NCBI GenBank assembly: GCA_947623955.1
Contig: CANQIP010000003.1
Location: 1 to 64,000 of the forward strand
DNA length: 64,000 bases
From: an uncultured Clostridia bacterium
GTDB taxonomy: Bacteria; Bacillota; Clostridia; UBA1381
Reading direction: 5' to 3'
Within the stretch, counting starts at the first letter, position 1; each line of letters opens with the position of its first letter. Below are positions 9,914 through 19,781 of this stretch, piece by piece. The translations under genes and the position numbers were made by a program. The notes beneath the pieces were generated by a model, which saw only the letters and a program-made list of their open reading frames with translations, made no database searches and was not told the DNA's origin.

Positions 9914-12900
9914 ATGAAGAAAGTTATTTCCCTGTTCACCGCGATGTCAATTGCGCTCGGCATAACCGCATCGGTCACCGTTTCGGCGCAGAATGATGAA
10001 AATCTTTACGCGCTCTACACGTTTAACGAAACGATGAGCGGTGAGAGCCGCACGACTGCCGCCGACAGGAGCGGCAACAATCATACCGCGACGCTTCACG
10101 GAAACGCGAAGTATGAGGCTGACGCGGAGCGCGGGAGTAAGGCGCTCTACACGATCGGCTTAAGCGGCACGTATATGGAATTTCCGCTCCCGACAGACGA
10201 TAACGGAAATGTTCTCGAAACGTTTACCGTTTCGATGGACATGAAAAACCTCACAAACGGAAATTATTTCAATTTCTATGTCGGTGACGGCTCATCGGGC
10301 GGCACGGGAAAAAATTATTTCGGCTACAAAATGGCGTCCGATATTCTCCTGTCGGCTATGACGTCGACCGAGAAAAAGACAACGCTTACAGGCAAGGGCA
10401 AGCAGGGCGAGTGGACGCACGTTGATTTTGTTTTAAATAACGGTACGGGCACGATTTACGTTGACGGCGCAAGCGCGGGTTCGCTCACGGGTTACACGAT
10501 GAGCGCGATCGGCGCGAAGGTGGCGAGACTAAGTTTCAGCGCGTGGTCGGCTGACGCTTACGCGAAGTGTTATTACGATAACGTAGCCGTTTACAGTAAG
10601 GCGTTTACGGCTGCGGAACTCAATGAACTCCCCGAAATCGACGACCCCGAGGACAACTACGATGAGAAGGAAAGCGGCGAGCAGTTTAAGATAACATCAC
10701 AAAAGGGCGTTGATATTCAACAGAACATGATAGGTCTGTTTTTCGAGGACATAAACTACGCGGCGGACGGCGGTCTGTACGCGGAAATGATTGAAAATCG
10801 CTCGTTCGAGTCGAGAAAGTACATAAGCGACTCAAACACGAGCTATGACGGCTTGTACTCGTGGAGCGTTTATCCCTCAACCGGCAGCGGCGCGAGTGTT
10901 ACAACATCGTCGAGTGGCGGGCTTAATACCAATAACCCCAATTACGCCGTATTCACCGCGTCCGACACGCAAAAAGGGCTGAAAAACAACGCCTACGACG
11001 GTGTTCTGATGGAAAAGGGCAAGAAGTATAACGTGTCGCTTTACGCGAAATCCGCCGATTACACGGGCGGTATAAGCGTGAGCGTGTACAAGGACGGCGA
11101 GAAGGTCGCGGGCGCGAATGTGACGAACGCTGTTACAGGCGAATGGAAAAAATACAGCGTCCAAATGACCGCCGACAAAACGGCGCGCTGCGCGGATTTC
11201 GTTGTCGAGCTTGACGGCGCGGGCGAGGTTTCGCTCGATATGGTTTCGTGTATGCCCGACGACGCGGTCGAGGGTATTTTCAGAAAGGACTTAGCCGAAA
11301 AGCTAAAGGCTATAAACCCCGGTTTCCTGCGTTTTCCGGGCGGCTGCATAATCGAGGGCTACAACCTCGCCAACCGCTACAACTGGAAGGACACGCTCGG
11401 CGACATTTCCGAGCGCAAGCAAAACTGGAGCCGCTGGGCTGCGCACACGAATGACGGACTTGACGGCGGCTACAAGCACTACAACCAAACATACGGCTTG
11501 GGCTTTTACGAGTATTTCAAGCTTTGCGAGTACCTCGACTGTGAGCCTGTGCCTGTCGTGAACGTCGGTATGGCGTGCCAGTATCAGTCAAAAGAGGTCG
11601 TTGACGTAAACAGCGACGCATTTCAGCAGTACATACAAGACGCGCTCGATTTGATAGAGTTCGCCAACGGTACGGACACGAGCAACGAATGGGTTCAAAA
11701 GCGTATCAGTATGGGACACACCGAGCCGTTCAACCTGCATATTATCGGCATAGGCAACGAGCAGTGGCAGGAGAACGGCAACAACTGGTTCACGCGCTAC
11801 GAAGAATTTGAAAAAGCGATACACGAAAAATACCCCAATATAAAGCTTGTCGCGACAAGCGGCCCGGGTGTGCAGGACGACAACTACAATGCCGCTTGGA
11901 GCTGGATCAGAGAAAAGGCGGCAAGCAACAGTAATTTCGCGTATGTTGTTGACGAGCATTATTACAGAGAACCGGACTGGTTCTATTCGAATATGAATTT
12001 CTACGACAACTACCCGCGTGACGTGAAGGTGTTCGCGGGCGAGTACGCGTCGCGTCAGCGGAACCGGTCGAACGACCCCGCCTCAAATTCGTGGGAGGCT
12101 GCGCTTTCCGAGGCGGCGTACCTCACGATGGTCGAGCGCAACGCGGACGTTGTATATATGGCGTCCTACGCGCCGCTGTTCGCGAGAATAAATTACACGC
12201 AGTGGTCGCCGGACATGATTTGGTTTGACGATGCGAACAGCTACGGTTCGCCGACGTATTACGTGCAAAAGCTCTACTCAAATAATCTCGGCGACTACAC
12301 GCTTAAATCCACCTTAAAGGACTACGGCTTTGAAACGGGCGTTTATTCAAGCGCGTCGTATGACACGGAAACGGGCGATATAATCGTAAAAATCGTAAAT
12401 TCAAACGCGAGCGAAAAAACAATTCCGATTGAGCTTGACGAGAACTTTGATATAAACGGCACGGCGTCGGTTGAGCAGATTGCCAGCTTTCCGGTGACGC
12501 TGTGGAACACCATAGCCGACCCTGAAACGGTATATCCGAAAAAGAACGCAATTTATGATTTCACGTATAACTACGATTATACCGTTCCGCGAAGCTCGTT
12601 TACGGTTCTGAGAATCGGAACAACAGACGAAAAGCACAAGCCGTTTCCCGACGAGTTTCAATATCTCACAGAGCGTGAGCCGCTGACGGACACATATCAG
12701 GCTATGGTATACACCACCGGCACGGACGCAGCGGGCGGCAGTATACATATCGCAATATCGGGCGACGGCGGAGAGACGTTCGAGGATGTAAACCACGGTT
12801 TCGGCGCGATTACCGCTCCGTCCGAAAACGGCTCTGCAAGGGCGCTGCGCTCGCCGTCGGTGTTTAAAATGGACGACGGTAAATACGGCATTGTCGCGAT

Positions 12901-14353
12901 ACGCACCGACCCCGCGCAGGACGCGGCTGCCGACTGCGATAACCGCGACGGCTCGTTCATATTGTACACCACGACGGATTTTGAGCATTTCACAAACGAG
13001 GGCTTTAAGACGATCGGTATAAAGCGGCTTAAGGATATATCGTGCAACAGGCTTGACGACGGAACCTATAACATTTCGTGGAGAGATGAAAAAGCGGGCG
13101 ATAAAAGCGAGCGATACAGCGTCACCACAACCGATTTTGAAAGCTTTTCCGAGCCGATAAACAGAAACGTGTATGACCGCGAATATGTCAGCGGCATAAG
13201 CGGCGCAATATCTTCAAGCGCGGTTGGCATTACAAAGGAAATGTACGACGCGCTTAAAGCAAGCAGCGAGGAAACGAAGTATAACGAATACGGTGTTGAC
13301 TTAAACCACGTGAACGGCAGAATTTTGCCCGACTCGTGCTCGGCAGTGTTCGACGCGTCAAAGATAAGCGGAACATATAATGATTACGACATATCGAAGG
13401 ACGGGAACGGTATTCTTTCCGGCTGGTCAAGCACATGGAATGTCTCAAAAGACGAGACAATAACGTCAAAGCAGATGAATTGCAACTTTATCACAGTTGG
13501 CGGCAAGCAGTATTTCCAGTTCTACGGACCCGACAAAACCGATCCGGTATCGCTGTACACGCCCGGTTACGCCGCCGACGCGGACTGGTTCGCGGTTGAG
13601 TTTACTTTAAATTCGAGCGCAACGGTCGGCTGCCACGACTCGATTTTACTCGATAACGACAAAAAACCGTTCTTCGGCTATGCGTATGCAAAGTACAACG
13701 ACGGATTTTTCCCCGGCGACGGCGAGCGTCACTATAACGACGACGGCACAGGCAACGACGGCACAAGTGGTGGCGACCTCGGAAATTTCCTCGGCGAAGC
13801 GGGCGGAGCAAGCTGCACATACACCAACGGTCAGACCGTTGTAAGAATTATAGTCGATAACGGCGCGAAATACAACGATACCGACGCGTATGCCGTAACG
13901 ACCGCGTACAGCAACGACGGAGTGAATTTCACACCCATAAACACGCGCTATTACAGCGGCAGCGTGAACGGTTTCGGCGGTATCACCGTCGGCGCGCTCG
14001 CAAACAGCACTAATTGGTACGACAATACGCGTTACGGCAATATGAAGGTGTACGTTCCGAAGAATGACGATAATCCGGCCTCATATACAATTAATGACGT
14101 CACATATGAGACAAACGTCATAAAAGCGGATATAAGCGGCGAGGCGGGTATAATATCTGTAATCGCAGCCGCGTATGACAGTGACGGAAAGCTGATAAAG
14201 ACGGCTTTAAAGGAGACAAATTTCCCCGGCGGCACAAGCGCGGTGACAATACCCGACTTTGACGCCGACACAGCCGCCGGTATAAGCGTGTTCGTATGGA
14301 ACAGCATATCCGATATGAAACCGCTCGGTGAATGTTTTAAAAAAGAATTATAA
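9914..14353 (+). CDS. Secreted multidomain alpha-L-arabinofuranosidase (LamG-like + GH51-like catalytic domain + beta-propeller/GH43-like region)
   Basis: 1479 aa; GLFFEDINYAADGGLYAEMIENRSFE, FLRFPGGCIIEGYNLANRYNWKDTLG, IIGIGNEQWQENG (GH51 landmarks). N-terminal LamG-like domain; C-terminal HIAISGDGGETFEDVNHGF / ILYTTTDFEHFTNEGF blade-like repeats. Confidence 0.85.
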   Translation: MKKVISLFTAMSIALGITASVTVSAQNDENLYALYTFNETMSGESRTTAADRSGNNHTATLHGNAKYEADAERGSKALYTIGLSGTYMEFPLPTDDNGNVLETFTVSMDMKNLTNGNYFNFYVGDGSSGGTGKNYFGYKMASDILLSAMTSTEKKTTLTGKGKQGEWTHVDFVLNNGTGTIYVDGASAGSLTGYTMSAIGAKVARLSFSAWSADAYAKCYYDNVAVYSKAFTAAELNELPEIDDPEDNYDEKESGEQFKITSQKGVDIQQNMIGLFFEDINYAADGGLYAEMIENRSFESRKYISDSNTSYDGLYSWSVYPSTGSGASVTTSSSGGLNTNNPNYAVFTASDTQKGLKNNAYDGVLMEKGKKYNVSLYAKSADYTGGISVSVYKDGEKVAGANVTNAVTGEWKKYSVQMTADKTARCADFVVELDGAGEVSLDMVSCMPDDAVEGIFRKDLAEKLKAINPGFLRFPGGCIIEGYNLANRYNWKDTLGDISERKQNWSRWAAHTNDGLDGGYKHYNQTYGLGFYEYFKLCEYLDCEPVPVVNVGMACQYQSKEVVDVNSDAFQQYIQDALDLIEFANGTDTSNEWVQKRISMGHTEPFNLHIIGIGNEQWQENGNNWFTRYEEFEKAIHEKYPNIKLVATSGPGVQDDNYNAAWSWIREKAASNSNFAYVVDEHYYREPDWFYSNMNFYDNYPRDVKVFAGEYASRQRNRSNDPASNSWEAALSEAAYLTMVERNADVVYMASYAPLFARINYTQWSPDMIWFDDANSYGSPTYYVQKLYSNNLGDYTLKSTLKDYGFETGVYSSASYDTETGDIIVKIVNSNASEKTIPIELDENFDINGTASVEQIASFPVTLWNTIADPETVYPKKNAIYDFTYNYDYTVPRSSFTVLRIGTTDEKHKPFPDEFQYLTEREPLTDTYQAMVYTTGTDAAGGSIHIAISGDGGETFEDVNHGFGAITAPSENGSARALRSPSVFKMDDGKYGIVAIRTDPAQDAAADCDNRDGSFILYTTTDFEHFTNEGFKTIGIKRLKDISCNRLDDGTYNISWRDEKAGDKSERYSVTTTDFESFSEPINRNVYDREYVSGISGAISSSAVGITKEMYDALKASSEETKYNEYGVDLNHVNGRILPDSCSAVFDASKISGTYNDYDISKDGNGILSGWSSTWNVSKDETITSKQMNCNFITVGGKQYFQFYGPDKTDPVSLYTPGYAADADWFAVEFTLNSSATVGCHDSILLDNDKKPFFGYAYAKYNDGFFPGDGERHYNDDGTGNDGTSGGDLGNFLGEAGGASCTYTNGQTVVRIIVDNGAKYNDTDAYAVTTAYSNDGVNFTPINTRYYSGSVNGFGGITVGALANSTNWYDNTRYGNMKVYVPKNDDNPASYTINDVTYETNVIKADISGEAGIISVIAAAYDSDGKLIKTALKETNFPGGTSAVTIPDFDADTAAGISVFVWNSISDMKPLGECFKKEL

Positions 14354-14368
14354 AGAAGTATTTAAAAA

Positions 14369-14405
14369 AAGAGCCATGGGGCGTTAACGCCTCATGGCTC
14401 GATTT
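14369..14405 (+). terminator. Rho-independent terminator
   Basis: GAGCCATG...CATGGCTC stem after the stop codon, followed by a T-rich run. Confidence 0.7.
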
Positions 14406-14556
14406 GTTTTCAGTCTATTTCATATCCGCAGTTCGTACAATTTCCCTTAATTACGCGTCGTTACACTAACCAAACATAAAATCCCGTTAGGGTCAAATTA
14501 GGGTCAAAATAAAAAGAAAACGGCTCAAAACCGCAGTTTCAAGCCATTTCCTGTGG

Positions 14557-14644
14557 CGGAGAAGGAGGGATTTGAACCCTCGCGCCGGTTTCCCGACCTA
14601 CACCCTTAGCAGGGGCGCCTCTTCGGCCTCTTGAGTACTTCTCC
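14557..14644 (-). tRNA. tRNA-Ser (anticodon GCT)
   Basis: Reverse complement GGAGAAGTACTCAAGAGGCCGAAGAGGCGCCCCTGCTAAGGGTGTAGG...GGTTCAAATCCCTCCTTCTCCG; long variable arm; 7-bp acceptor stem. Confidence 0.93.
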
Positions 14645-14736
14645 GTAAAGACGGCATACGGTGATTTTCGGGCAGCCGCCGCTTTAAAAAGCAGCCCGCG
14701 CCGTACGCAGTACCGATATATAATTGTAATGAATGG

Positions 14737-14821
14737 AGGAGAGAGCGGGATTCGAACCCGCGAGCGCTCGCACGCTGCCGGTTTTCAAGACCGGTGCTTT
14801 CAACCACTCAGCCATCTCTCC
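14737..14821 (-). tRNA. tRNA-Ser (anticodon TGA)
   Basis: Reverse complement GGAGAGATGGCTGAGTGGTTGAAAGCACCGGTCTTGAAAACCGGCAGCG...GGTTCGAATCCCGCTCTCTCC; long variable arm. Confidence 0.93.
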
Positions 14822-15068
14822 GCTTTCGAGCCAAATTCACTGACGCAGACTATTATAACAAAAACGCGATTTAATGTCAATAGTTTTTTACAAAACTTTT
14901 AACCCTCATACATATTGAGATGTCGGAAGAATTCCCGAATTGTTGCAAATTTTACCGAAAACTATTTTGTATATTATTTTAGCTTGCGTGCAAAATAGTA
15001 TCAGTGTCGATGAAATTCGACACGATTTAAATAGATTTGGGACTTTGAATGTGAAGGAGGGAACAGAA

Positions 15069-15260
15069 ATGGCAAAGAGCAAAATCAACATTCCGCAGGC
15101 AAAGCAGGCTATGGATCAGTTCAAGATGGAGGCTGCCCGCGAGGTAGGCGTTAACCTTTCGCAGGGCTACAACGGCGACATCACTGCTAAACAGGCAGGT
15201 TCCGTAGGCGGTCAGATGGTTAAGAAGATGATCGAGGATTACGAAGGCAGACTTAAGTAA
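15069..15260 (+). CDS. Alpha/beta-type small acid-soluble spore protein
   Basis: 63 aa MAKSKINIPQAKQAMDQFKMEAAREVGVNLSQGYNGDITAKQAGSVGGQMVKKMIEDYEGRLK; RBS AAGGAGGG; internal to ORF 14940..15260. Confidence 0.93.
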   Translation: MAKSKINIPQAKQAMDQFKMEAAREVGVNLSQGYNGDITAKQAGSVGGQMVKKMIEDYEGRLK

Positions 15261-15302
15261 TTAAGCCGTGCAACAATTCAAATCTTTAATTTGAACCGCG
15301 AT

Positions 15303-15348
15303 AAAAAAGGTTATTAAAAATGACTGCATTTTTAATAACCTTTTTCCT
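15303..15348. terminator. Terminator between convergent genes
   Basis: AAAAAAGGTTATTAAAAATG-ACTG-CATTTTTAATAACCTTTTT long inverted repeat. Confidence 0.85.
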
Positions 15349-16499
15349 TATTTGACTTTATTGCCGTCTATAAATACCATAACGCATTTCGCGTCAAACC
15401 GCGTCGGCAAATCGGTAAACACCGCTATGTCCGCGTCCTTGCCGACCTCTAAAGAGCCGACTCGGTCGTCTATGCGGCAGTTTTTCGCCGCGACGCTCGT
15501 TATCGCCTTTAAAGCCTTATCCTCGTCCATGCCGTGCTTTACCGCCATAGCGGCGCAAAGCGGCAGATGCTCTATCGTTATTTCGGGGTGGTCGGTAATA
15601 ATTGCCGCGTCGATGCCGCGCTCCGACAGATTTCTGTACGTGTCGAACGTGAGGTTTTTAAGCTCCGGCTTACTCCTGTCGGAAAGCGTCGGGCCGAGCA
15701 TTACGGGGATTTTTTCGCGTTCGAGTATCGGCGCGACCGCGTCGCCGTCGGAACAGTGCTCGATCGTAACGTCCACGTTAAATTCCTTGCCTATTCTTAT
15801 CGCGGTACAAATATCGTCCGCGCGGTGGGCGTGGATTTTAACGGGAATTTCACGTTTAAGTACCGGTATCATCGCGTCAAGCTTAATATCGAACTCCGGC
15901 TTTTCGTTATTCTCACTGTCGGTGGTATAAGCGTCAAGCTTTTCCATGTAATCCCTTGACTTGATAAACAGCTCGCGTATCAGCGCGACCGTACCCATAC
16001 GCGTGACGGGAGCCTCCTCCTTTTCGCTGTATACCGCCTTCGGGTTCTCGCCGAGAGCCATTTTCATCGCGGCGGGAGCCTTTACGATCATATCGTCAAT
16101 ACATATGCCGTGCGTCTTTACAGCCGCGAACTGACCGCCCACGGGGTTCGCGCTGCCCGGACCGGTTACGACCGTGGTAATGCCCGCGCTGCGCGCCTCT
16201 TTAAAACCTCGGTCAAACGGATTTATGCCGTCGATTGCGCGGAGGTGGGGCATAACGGGGTCGCTGTCCTCGTTGCCGTCATCTCCCTCGAACCCAATGG
16301 AGTCCTCAAACATACCGACGTGACAATGCGCGTCGATAAGACCGGGCATAACGACCATACCCTCCGCGTCAATAACTATGTCGGCGGGTTGTTCAGCCTC
16401 ACCGACGTATAAAATCTTTTCGTCAAACAGCACGCAGCCGTTTTCGATAACGTCACCCGCCATGGTGACGACTTTTCCGTTTTTGATAAGTGTTTTCAT
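15348..16499 (-). CDS. Amidohydrolase family protein
   Basis: 383 aa; VVMPGLIDAHCHVGMFED, VKIHAHRADDI, ITDHPEI, GSLEVGKDADIAVF. Confidence 0.85.
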   Translation of the reverse strand: MKTLIKNGKVVTMAGDVIENGCVLFDEKILYVGEAEQPADIVIDAEGMVVMPGLIDAHCHVGMFEDSIGFEGDDGNEDSDPVMPHLRAIDGINPFDRGFKEARSAGITTVVTGPGSANPVGGQFAAVKTHGICIDDMIVKAPAAMKMALGENPKAVYSEKEEAPVTRMGTVALIRELFIKSRDYMEKLDAYTTDSENNEKPEFDIKLDAMIPVLKREIPVKIHAHRADDICTAIRIGKEFNVDVTIEHCSDGDAVAPILEREKIPVMLGPTLSDRSKPELKNLTFDTYRNLSERGIDAAIITDHPEITIEHLPLCAAMAVKHGMDEDKALKAITSVAAKNCRIDDRVGSLEVGKDADIAVFTDLPTRFDAKCVMVFIDGNKVK

Positions 16500-17428
16500 A
16501 CGCTTTTAATTCCCAATTCATTCACATAATTTATCGCGCTGTTCGCCGCGACCGCGCCGTCTGCTGCAGCGGTTATTACCTGCCGCAGCGGCGACACTCT
16601 TACGTCACCGGCGGCGTAAATGCCGCGAATATTCGTCGCGAGGTACATATCGGTCTTTATAAATCCTCTCTCGCACAGCGTTATACCCGTTTCACCCGCG
16701 AGCGCCGACGACGGCACAATGCCTATCGCCACGATCGCGCCCGACGCTTGCAGCACGCTTTTTTCACCCGTTACCACATTCTTAACCGACACGCTTTCAA
16801 GCGACGATGCGCCGTTAAATCGTTCGACAACGGTATCGGTAAGAATTGTTATTTTACCGTTCGACCTTGCTCTTTCGAGAAGTGACGCGCTCGCCTTGAA
16901 CCGCTTTGAACGGTTTAATACGTACACCTTCGAGCAGAGCGTCGAGAGGTAAATCGCGTCCTCCATAGCCGTGTTGCCGCCGCCCACGACGCATACCGCC
17001 TTGTCCTTAAAGAACGCGCCGTCGCACGTCGCGCAGTACGACACGCCCGCGCCCGTAAGCTCCGTTTCACCTATTACGCCGAGCGTTTTCGGCTCCGCAC
17101 CCGTCGCGAAAATCACAGCCTTAGTCATGTACCTGTTTCTGCGCGTGTGTATGACCTTAACGTCGTATTCGGCGTTTTCTATCGACCGCACATTGTCGCG
17201 CTCAAATGTAACGTCGTACTTTTTCGCGTGCTTTTCAATCGCCGCCGCGAGTTCTTCGCCCGTGGGATTGTCCGCAAAACCGGGGTAATTGTCTATTTCG
17301 TGCGTCTTTAAAACCTGACCGCCGCACGCGAGCTTTTCAAGCACAAGCGTTTTCATGCCGCCCCTTGCCGCGTAAATCGCCGCGCTCATTCCCGCCGCGC
17401 CGCCGCCAATTATCGCCACATCATACAT
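16496..17428 (-). CDS. trxB: Thioredoxin-disulfide reductase-like FAD oxidoreductase
   Basis: 310 aa; VAIIGGGAAGMSAAIYAAR, CATCDG redox motif, CVVGGGNTAMEDA, GIYAAGDVR. Confidence 0.9.
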   Translation of the reverse strand: MYDVAIIGGGAAGMSAAIYAARGGMKTLVLEKLACGGQVLKTHEIDNYPGFADNPTGEELAAAIEKHAKKYDVTFERDNVRSIENAEYDVKVIHTRRNRYMTKAVIFATGAEPKTLGVIGETELTGAGVSYCATCDGAFFKDKAVCVVGGGNTAMEDAIYLSTLCSKVYVLNRSKRFKASASLLERARSNGKITILTDTVVERFNGASSLESVSVKNVVTGEKSVLQASGAIVAIGIVPSSALAGETGITLCERGFIKTDMYLATNIRGIYAAGDVRVSPLRQVITAAADGAVAANSAINYVNELGIKSV

Positions 17429-18392
17429 CGCTATCGCCCTCCTCGTTCACATACGCCTCGATAATATACCTCGGTCTGCGCTTGACCTCCTTGTAGAGCT
17501 TACCTATATACTCTCCGATAAGCCCCACCGCCAAAAGCTGCACGCCGCCTATAAACCATATCGACATCATAAGCGATGCCCAGCCTGCGCCTGTGTTGCC
17601 GAGCAGCTTTTCCACAAGCGCGTACACAGCCATAGCGAACGCGAACACGCACACAACCGCACCGAGCGCGCTTATCATACGTATCGGACTTATCGAAAAC
17701 GACGTTATACCGTCGAACGCGAACGACAGCATCTTTTTAAGCGGGTACTTCGACTCGCCCGCGAACCGCTCCGCTCTGTCGTAATATACGCTCGTTGACT
17801 TAAATCCCACAAGCGGCACCATTCCGCGCAGGAACAAATTACGCTCGGGGAAATCCGCGAGCGCGTCAAGTGCGCGCTTGCTCATAAGACGGAAGTCGGC
17901 ATGGTTAAACACAATCTTAACGCCCATAAAATTCATCAGCTTGTAAAACGCCACCGCCGTCGTGCGCTTGAAGAACGTGTCGGTGTCGCGCTTGTTCCTC
18001 ACGCCGTACACCACGTCGTACCCGTTTTTAAAATTCCTGACCATTTCGTGAATGACGTTTATATCGTCCTGCAAGTCCGCGTCGATCGAGACGGCGCAGT
18101 CGCACTCGTCCCTGACTGTCATAAGACCGCCGTAAAGCGCGTTCTGATGTCCGGCGTTATGCGCGAGCTTTATTCCCAAAATCTCCCTGTGTTCATGCGC
18201 GAGCGTGCTTATAATATCCCACGTGCCGTCGCGTGAACCGTCGTCCACAAACACGATACGGCTCTTATTGCTTATAAGACCCTTCTCGGTCATGCTGCCG
18301 AACAGCTCCAGCATACGCTTTGACGTTTCGGGCAGCACAGCCTCCTCGTTGTAGCAGGGAACAACCACATATAATTTTACGCTTTTGTCCAT
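17421..18392 (-). CDS. Glycosyltransferase family 2 (GtrB/DPM1-like) with C-terminal TM segments
   Basis: 323 aa; YVVVPCYNEEAVLPETSKRM, VFVDDGSRDGTWDII, SIDADLQDD. Confidence 0.88.
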   Translation of the reverse strand: MDKSVKLYVVVPCYNEEAVLPETSKRMLELFGSMTEKGLISNKSRIVFVDDGSRDGTWDIISTLAHEHREILGIKLAHNAGHQNALYGGLMTVRDECDCAVSIDADLQDDINVIHEMVRNFKNGYDVVYGVRNKRDTDTFFKRTTAVAFYKLMNFMGVKIVFNHADFRLMSKRALDALADFPERNLFLRGMVPLVGFKSTSVYYDRAERFAGESKYPLKKMLSFAFDGITSFSISPIRMISALGAVVCVFAFAMAVYALVEKLLGNTGAGWASLMMSIWFIGGVQLLAVGLIGEYIGKLYKEVKRRPRYIIEAYVNEEGDSDV

Positions 18393-18559
18393 ATCTCTAC
18401 CTCTGTAAATAAATCATATACAATAATTATACTACATTTTTCCTGCTTTAACAAGAGTATCGGCAAAAAAATCATTTTGTCAACAAAACTTTTATTATTT
18501 GTAATGGTAAGTCGGCGCGTTATGTGGTAAAATTATAGGTATAAATAACGAAATCGGGA

Positions 18560-19033
18560 ATGATATATATGATAAGACGAATGAAAAAAAGCGAAACGCG
18601 TGACGTAATGGATTTGTGGCTGCGCACCTCAAATTACTCCAACTCCTTTGTGGAGTCGGACTTCTGGACAATGCACTACGAGTACGTAAAGCAAAAATAC
18701 ATAGACAAGAAAGACACCTTCGTGTATATTAAGGATAATAAAATAGTAGGATTTACTGTCGTGGACGGCGGCAGCGAGATATGCGGGCTGTTCGTAGACC
18801 CCGAATACCAGAACGAGGGAATAGGCAGGGAGCTTATAACGTTTCTGAAATCCGAGTACACGCGCCTTCACATTGATATTTATGCGCGGAACAGAAAGGC
18901 GTTCGCGTTTTCGCTGCAAATGGGCTTTGTTGTGGACAGCGCGTCGCGGCAGGCGAACAACAACGAGCTTATGTACACCATGGCATGGGGCGAGGACGAA
19001 ACCGAGGACGACGTAAAAATATGGAAAAGATAG
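18560..19033 (+). CDS. GNAT family N-acetyltransferase
   Basis: ICGLFVDPEYQNEGIGRELITFLKSEY...RKAFAFSLQMGF. Confidence 0.8.
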   Translation: MIYMIRRMKKSETRDVMDLWLRTSNYSNSFVESDFWTMHYEYVKQKYIDKKDTFVYIKDNKIVGFTVVDGGSEICGLFVDPEYQNEGIGRELITFLKSEYTRLHIDIYARNRKAFAFSLQMGFVVDSASRQANNNELMYTMAWGEDETEDDVKIWKR

Positions 19034-19043
19034 GGAATAGTAA

Positions 19044-19078
19044 AAGCTGCGCGGCAACAGGTGCCGCGCAGCTTAAAT
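19044..19078 (+). terminator. Rho-independent terminator
   Basis: AGCTGCGCGGCA-ACAGG-TGCCGCGCAGCT stem. Confidence 0.75.
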
Positions 19079-19133
19079 TTTATGTTGCAAAACGGAACGA
19101 TATGTGCTACAATACTGCATTGAGGTGAAAAAA

Positions 19134-19766
19134 TTGAAGGGAGCAATATTTGACGTTGACGGCACGCTGCTCGACTCTATGAAAATGTGGTACGAGCTTG
19201 TTGTGCGGTTTTACGATGAACACGGCGTACAGGCTGACGCGGACGAGGCGTTTAAGTACATGGATATGACGCTTGAGGAGTCGATACCGATTATCACAGA
19301 GAAACTGGGTCTCGACATGACTTTTGACGAGATACTTGACTGCCTTAAAAGAATGGCAGCCGATTACTACAGGGAGAGCGTTTCCTTCAAGGACGGCGCG
19401 GCTGAATATATGAGGAAACTTCACGGTGCGGGCGTTAAAATAGCAATTGCGACTTCCGGCTACGAGGAACTTTGCAAAGCGGCGTTCACGCGTCTCGGCG
19501 TGTGGGATTTGATAGACGCGCGAGCGTACTCGGCTGAGGTCGGCGTGAACAAGTCAAACCCCGACATATACCTATTGGCGGCGGAAAGGCTCGGCGTCGA
19601 ACCCGCCGACTGTACCGTGTACGAGGATATAGCGGTAGGTATCGAGGGCGCGAAAAAGGGCGGCTTTAAAACGTGCGCCGTATACGACGACTCAAACAAG
19701 GACGACACGGAGCTTTTAAAAGAGACCGCCGACCGTTACATCACGGGCTGGCGGGAGCTTATATAA
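19134..19766 (+). CDS. HAD family phosphatase (beta-phosphoglucomutase-like)
   Basis: KGAIFDVDGTLLDSMKMWYEL... ; KSNPDIYLLAAERLGVEPADCTVYEDIAVGIEGAKKGG. Start likely TTG at 19134 after GAGGTG (ORF listed from 19104). Confidence 0.8.
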   Translation: MKGAIFDVDGTLLDSMKMWYELVVRFYDEHGVQADADEAFKYMDMTLEESIPIITEKLGLDMTFDEILDCLKRMAADYYRESVSFKDGAAEYMRKLHGAGVKIAIATSGYEELCKAAFTRLGVWDLIDARAYSAEVGVNKSNPDIYLLAAERLGVEPADCTVYEDIAVGIEGAKKGGFKTCAVYDDSNKDDTELLKETADRYITGWRELI

Positions 19767-19781
19767 CAAAGGAAGGTTAGT

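Noticed and set aside
14970-15005. Sigma-G promoter for the SASP gene
   Set aside because: TGTATA ... AAATAGTA only loosely matches the sigma-G consensus; not strong enough to annotate by eye.
14940-15068. N-terminal extension of the SASP ORF
   Set aside because: The extension is AT-rich leader containing a GTGTCGA/TCGACAC hairpin; a clear RBS precedes the internal ATG at 15069, which gives a canonical SASP.
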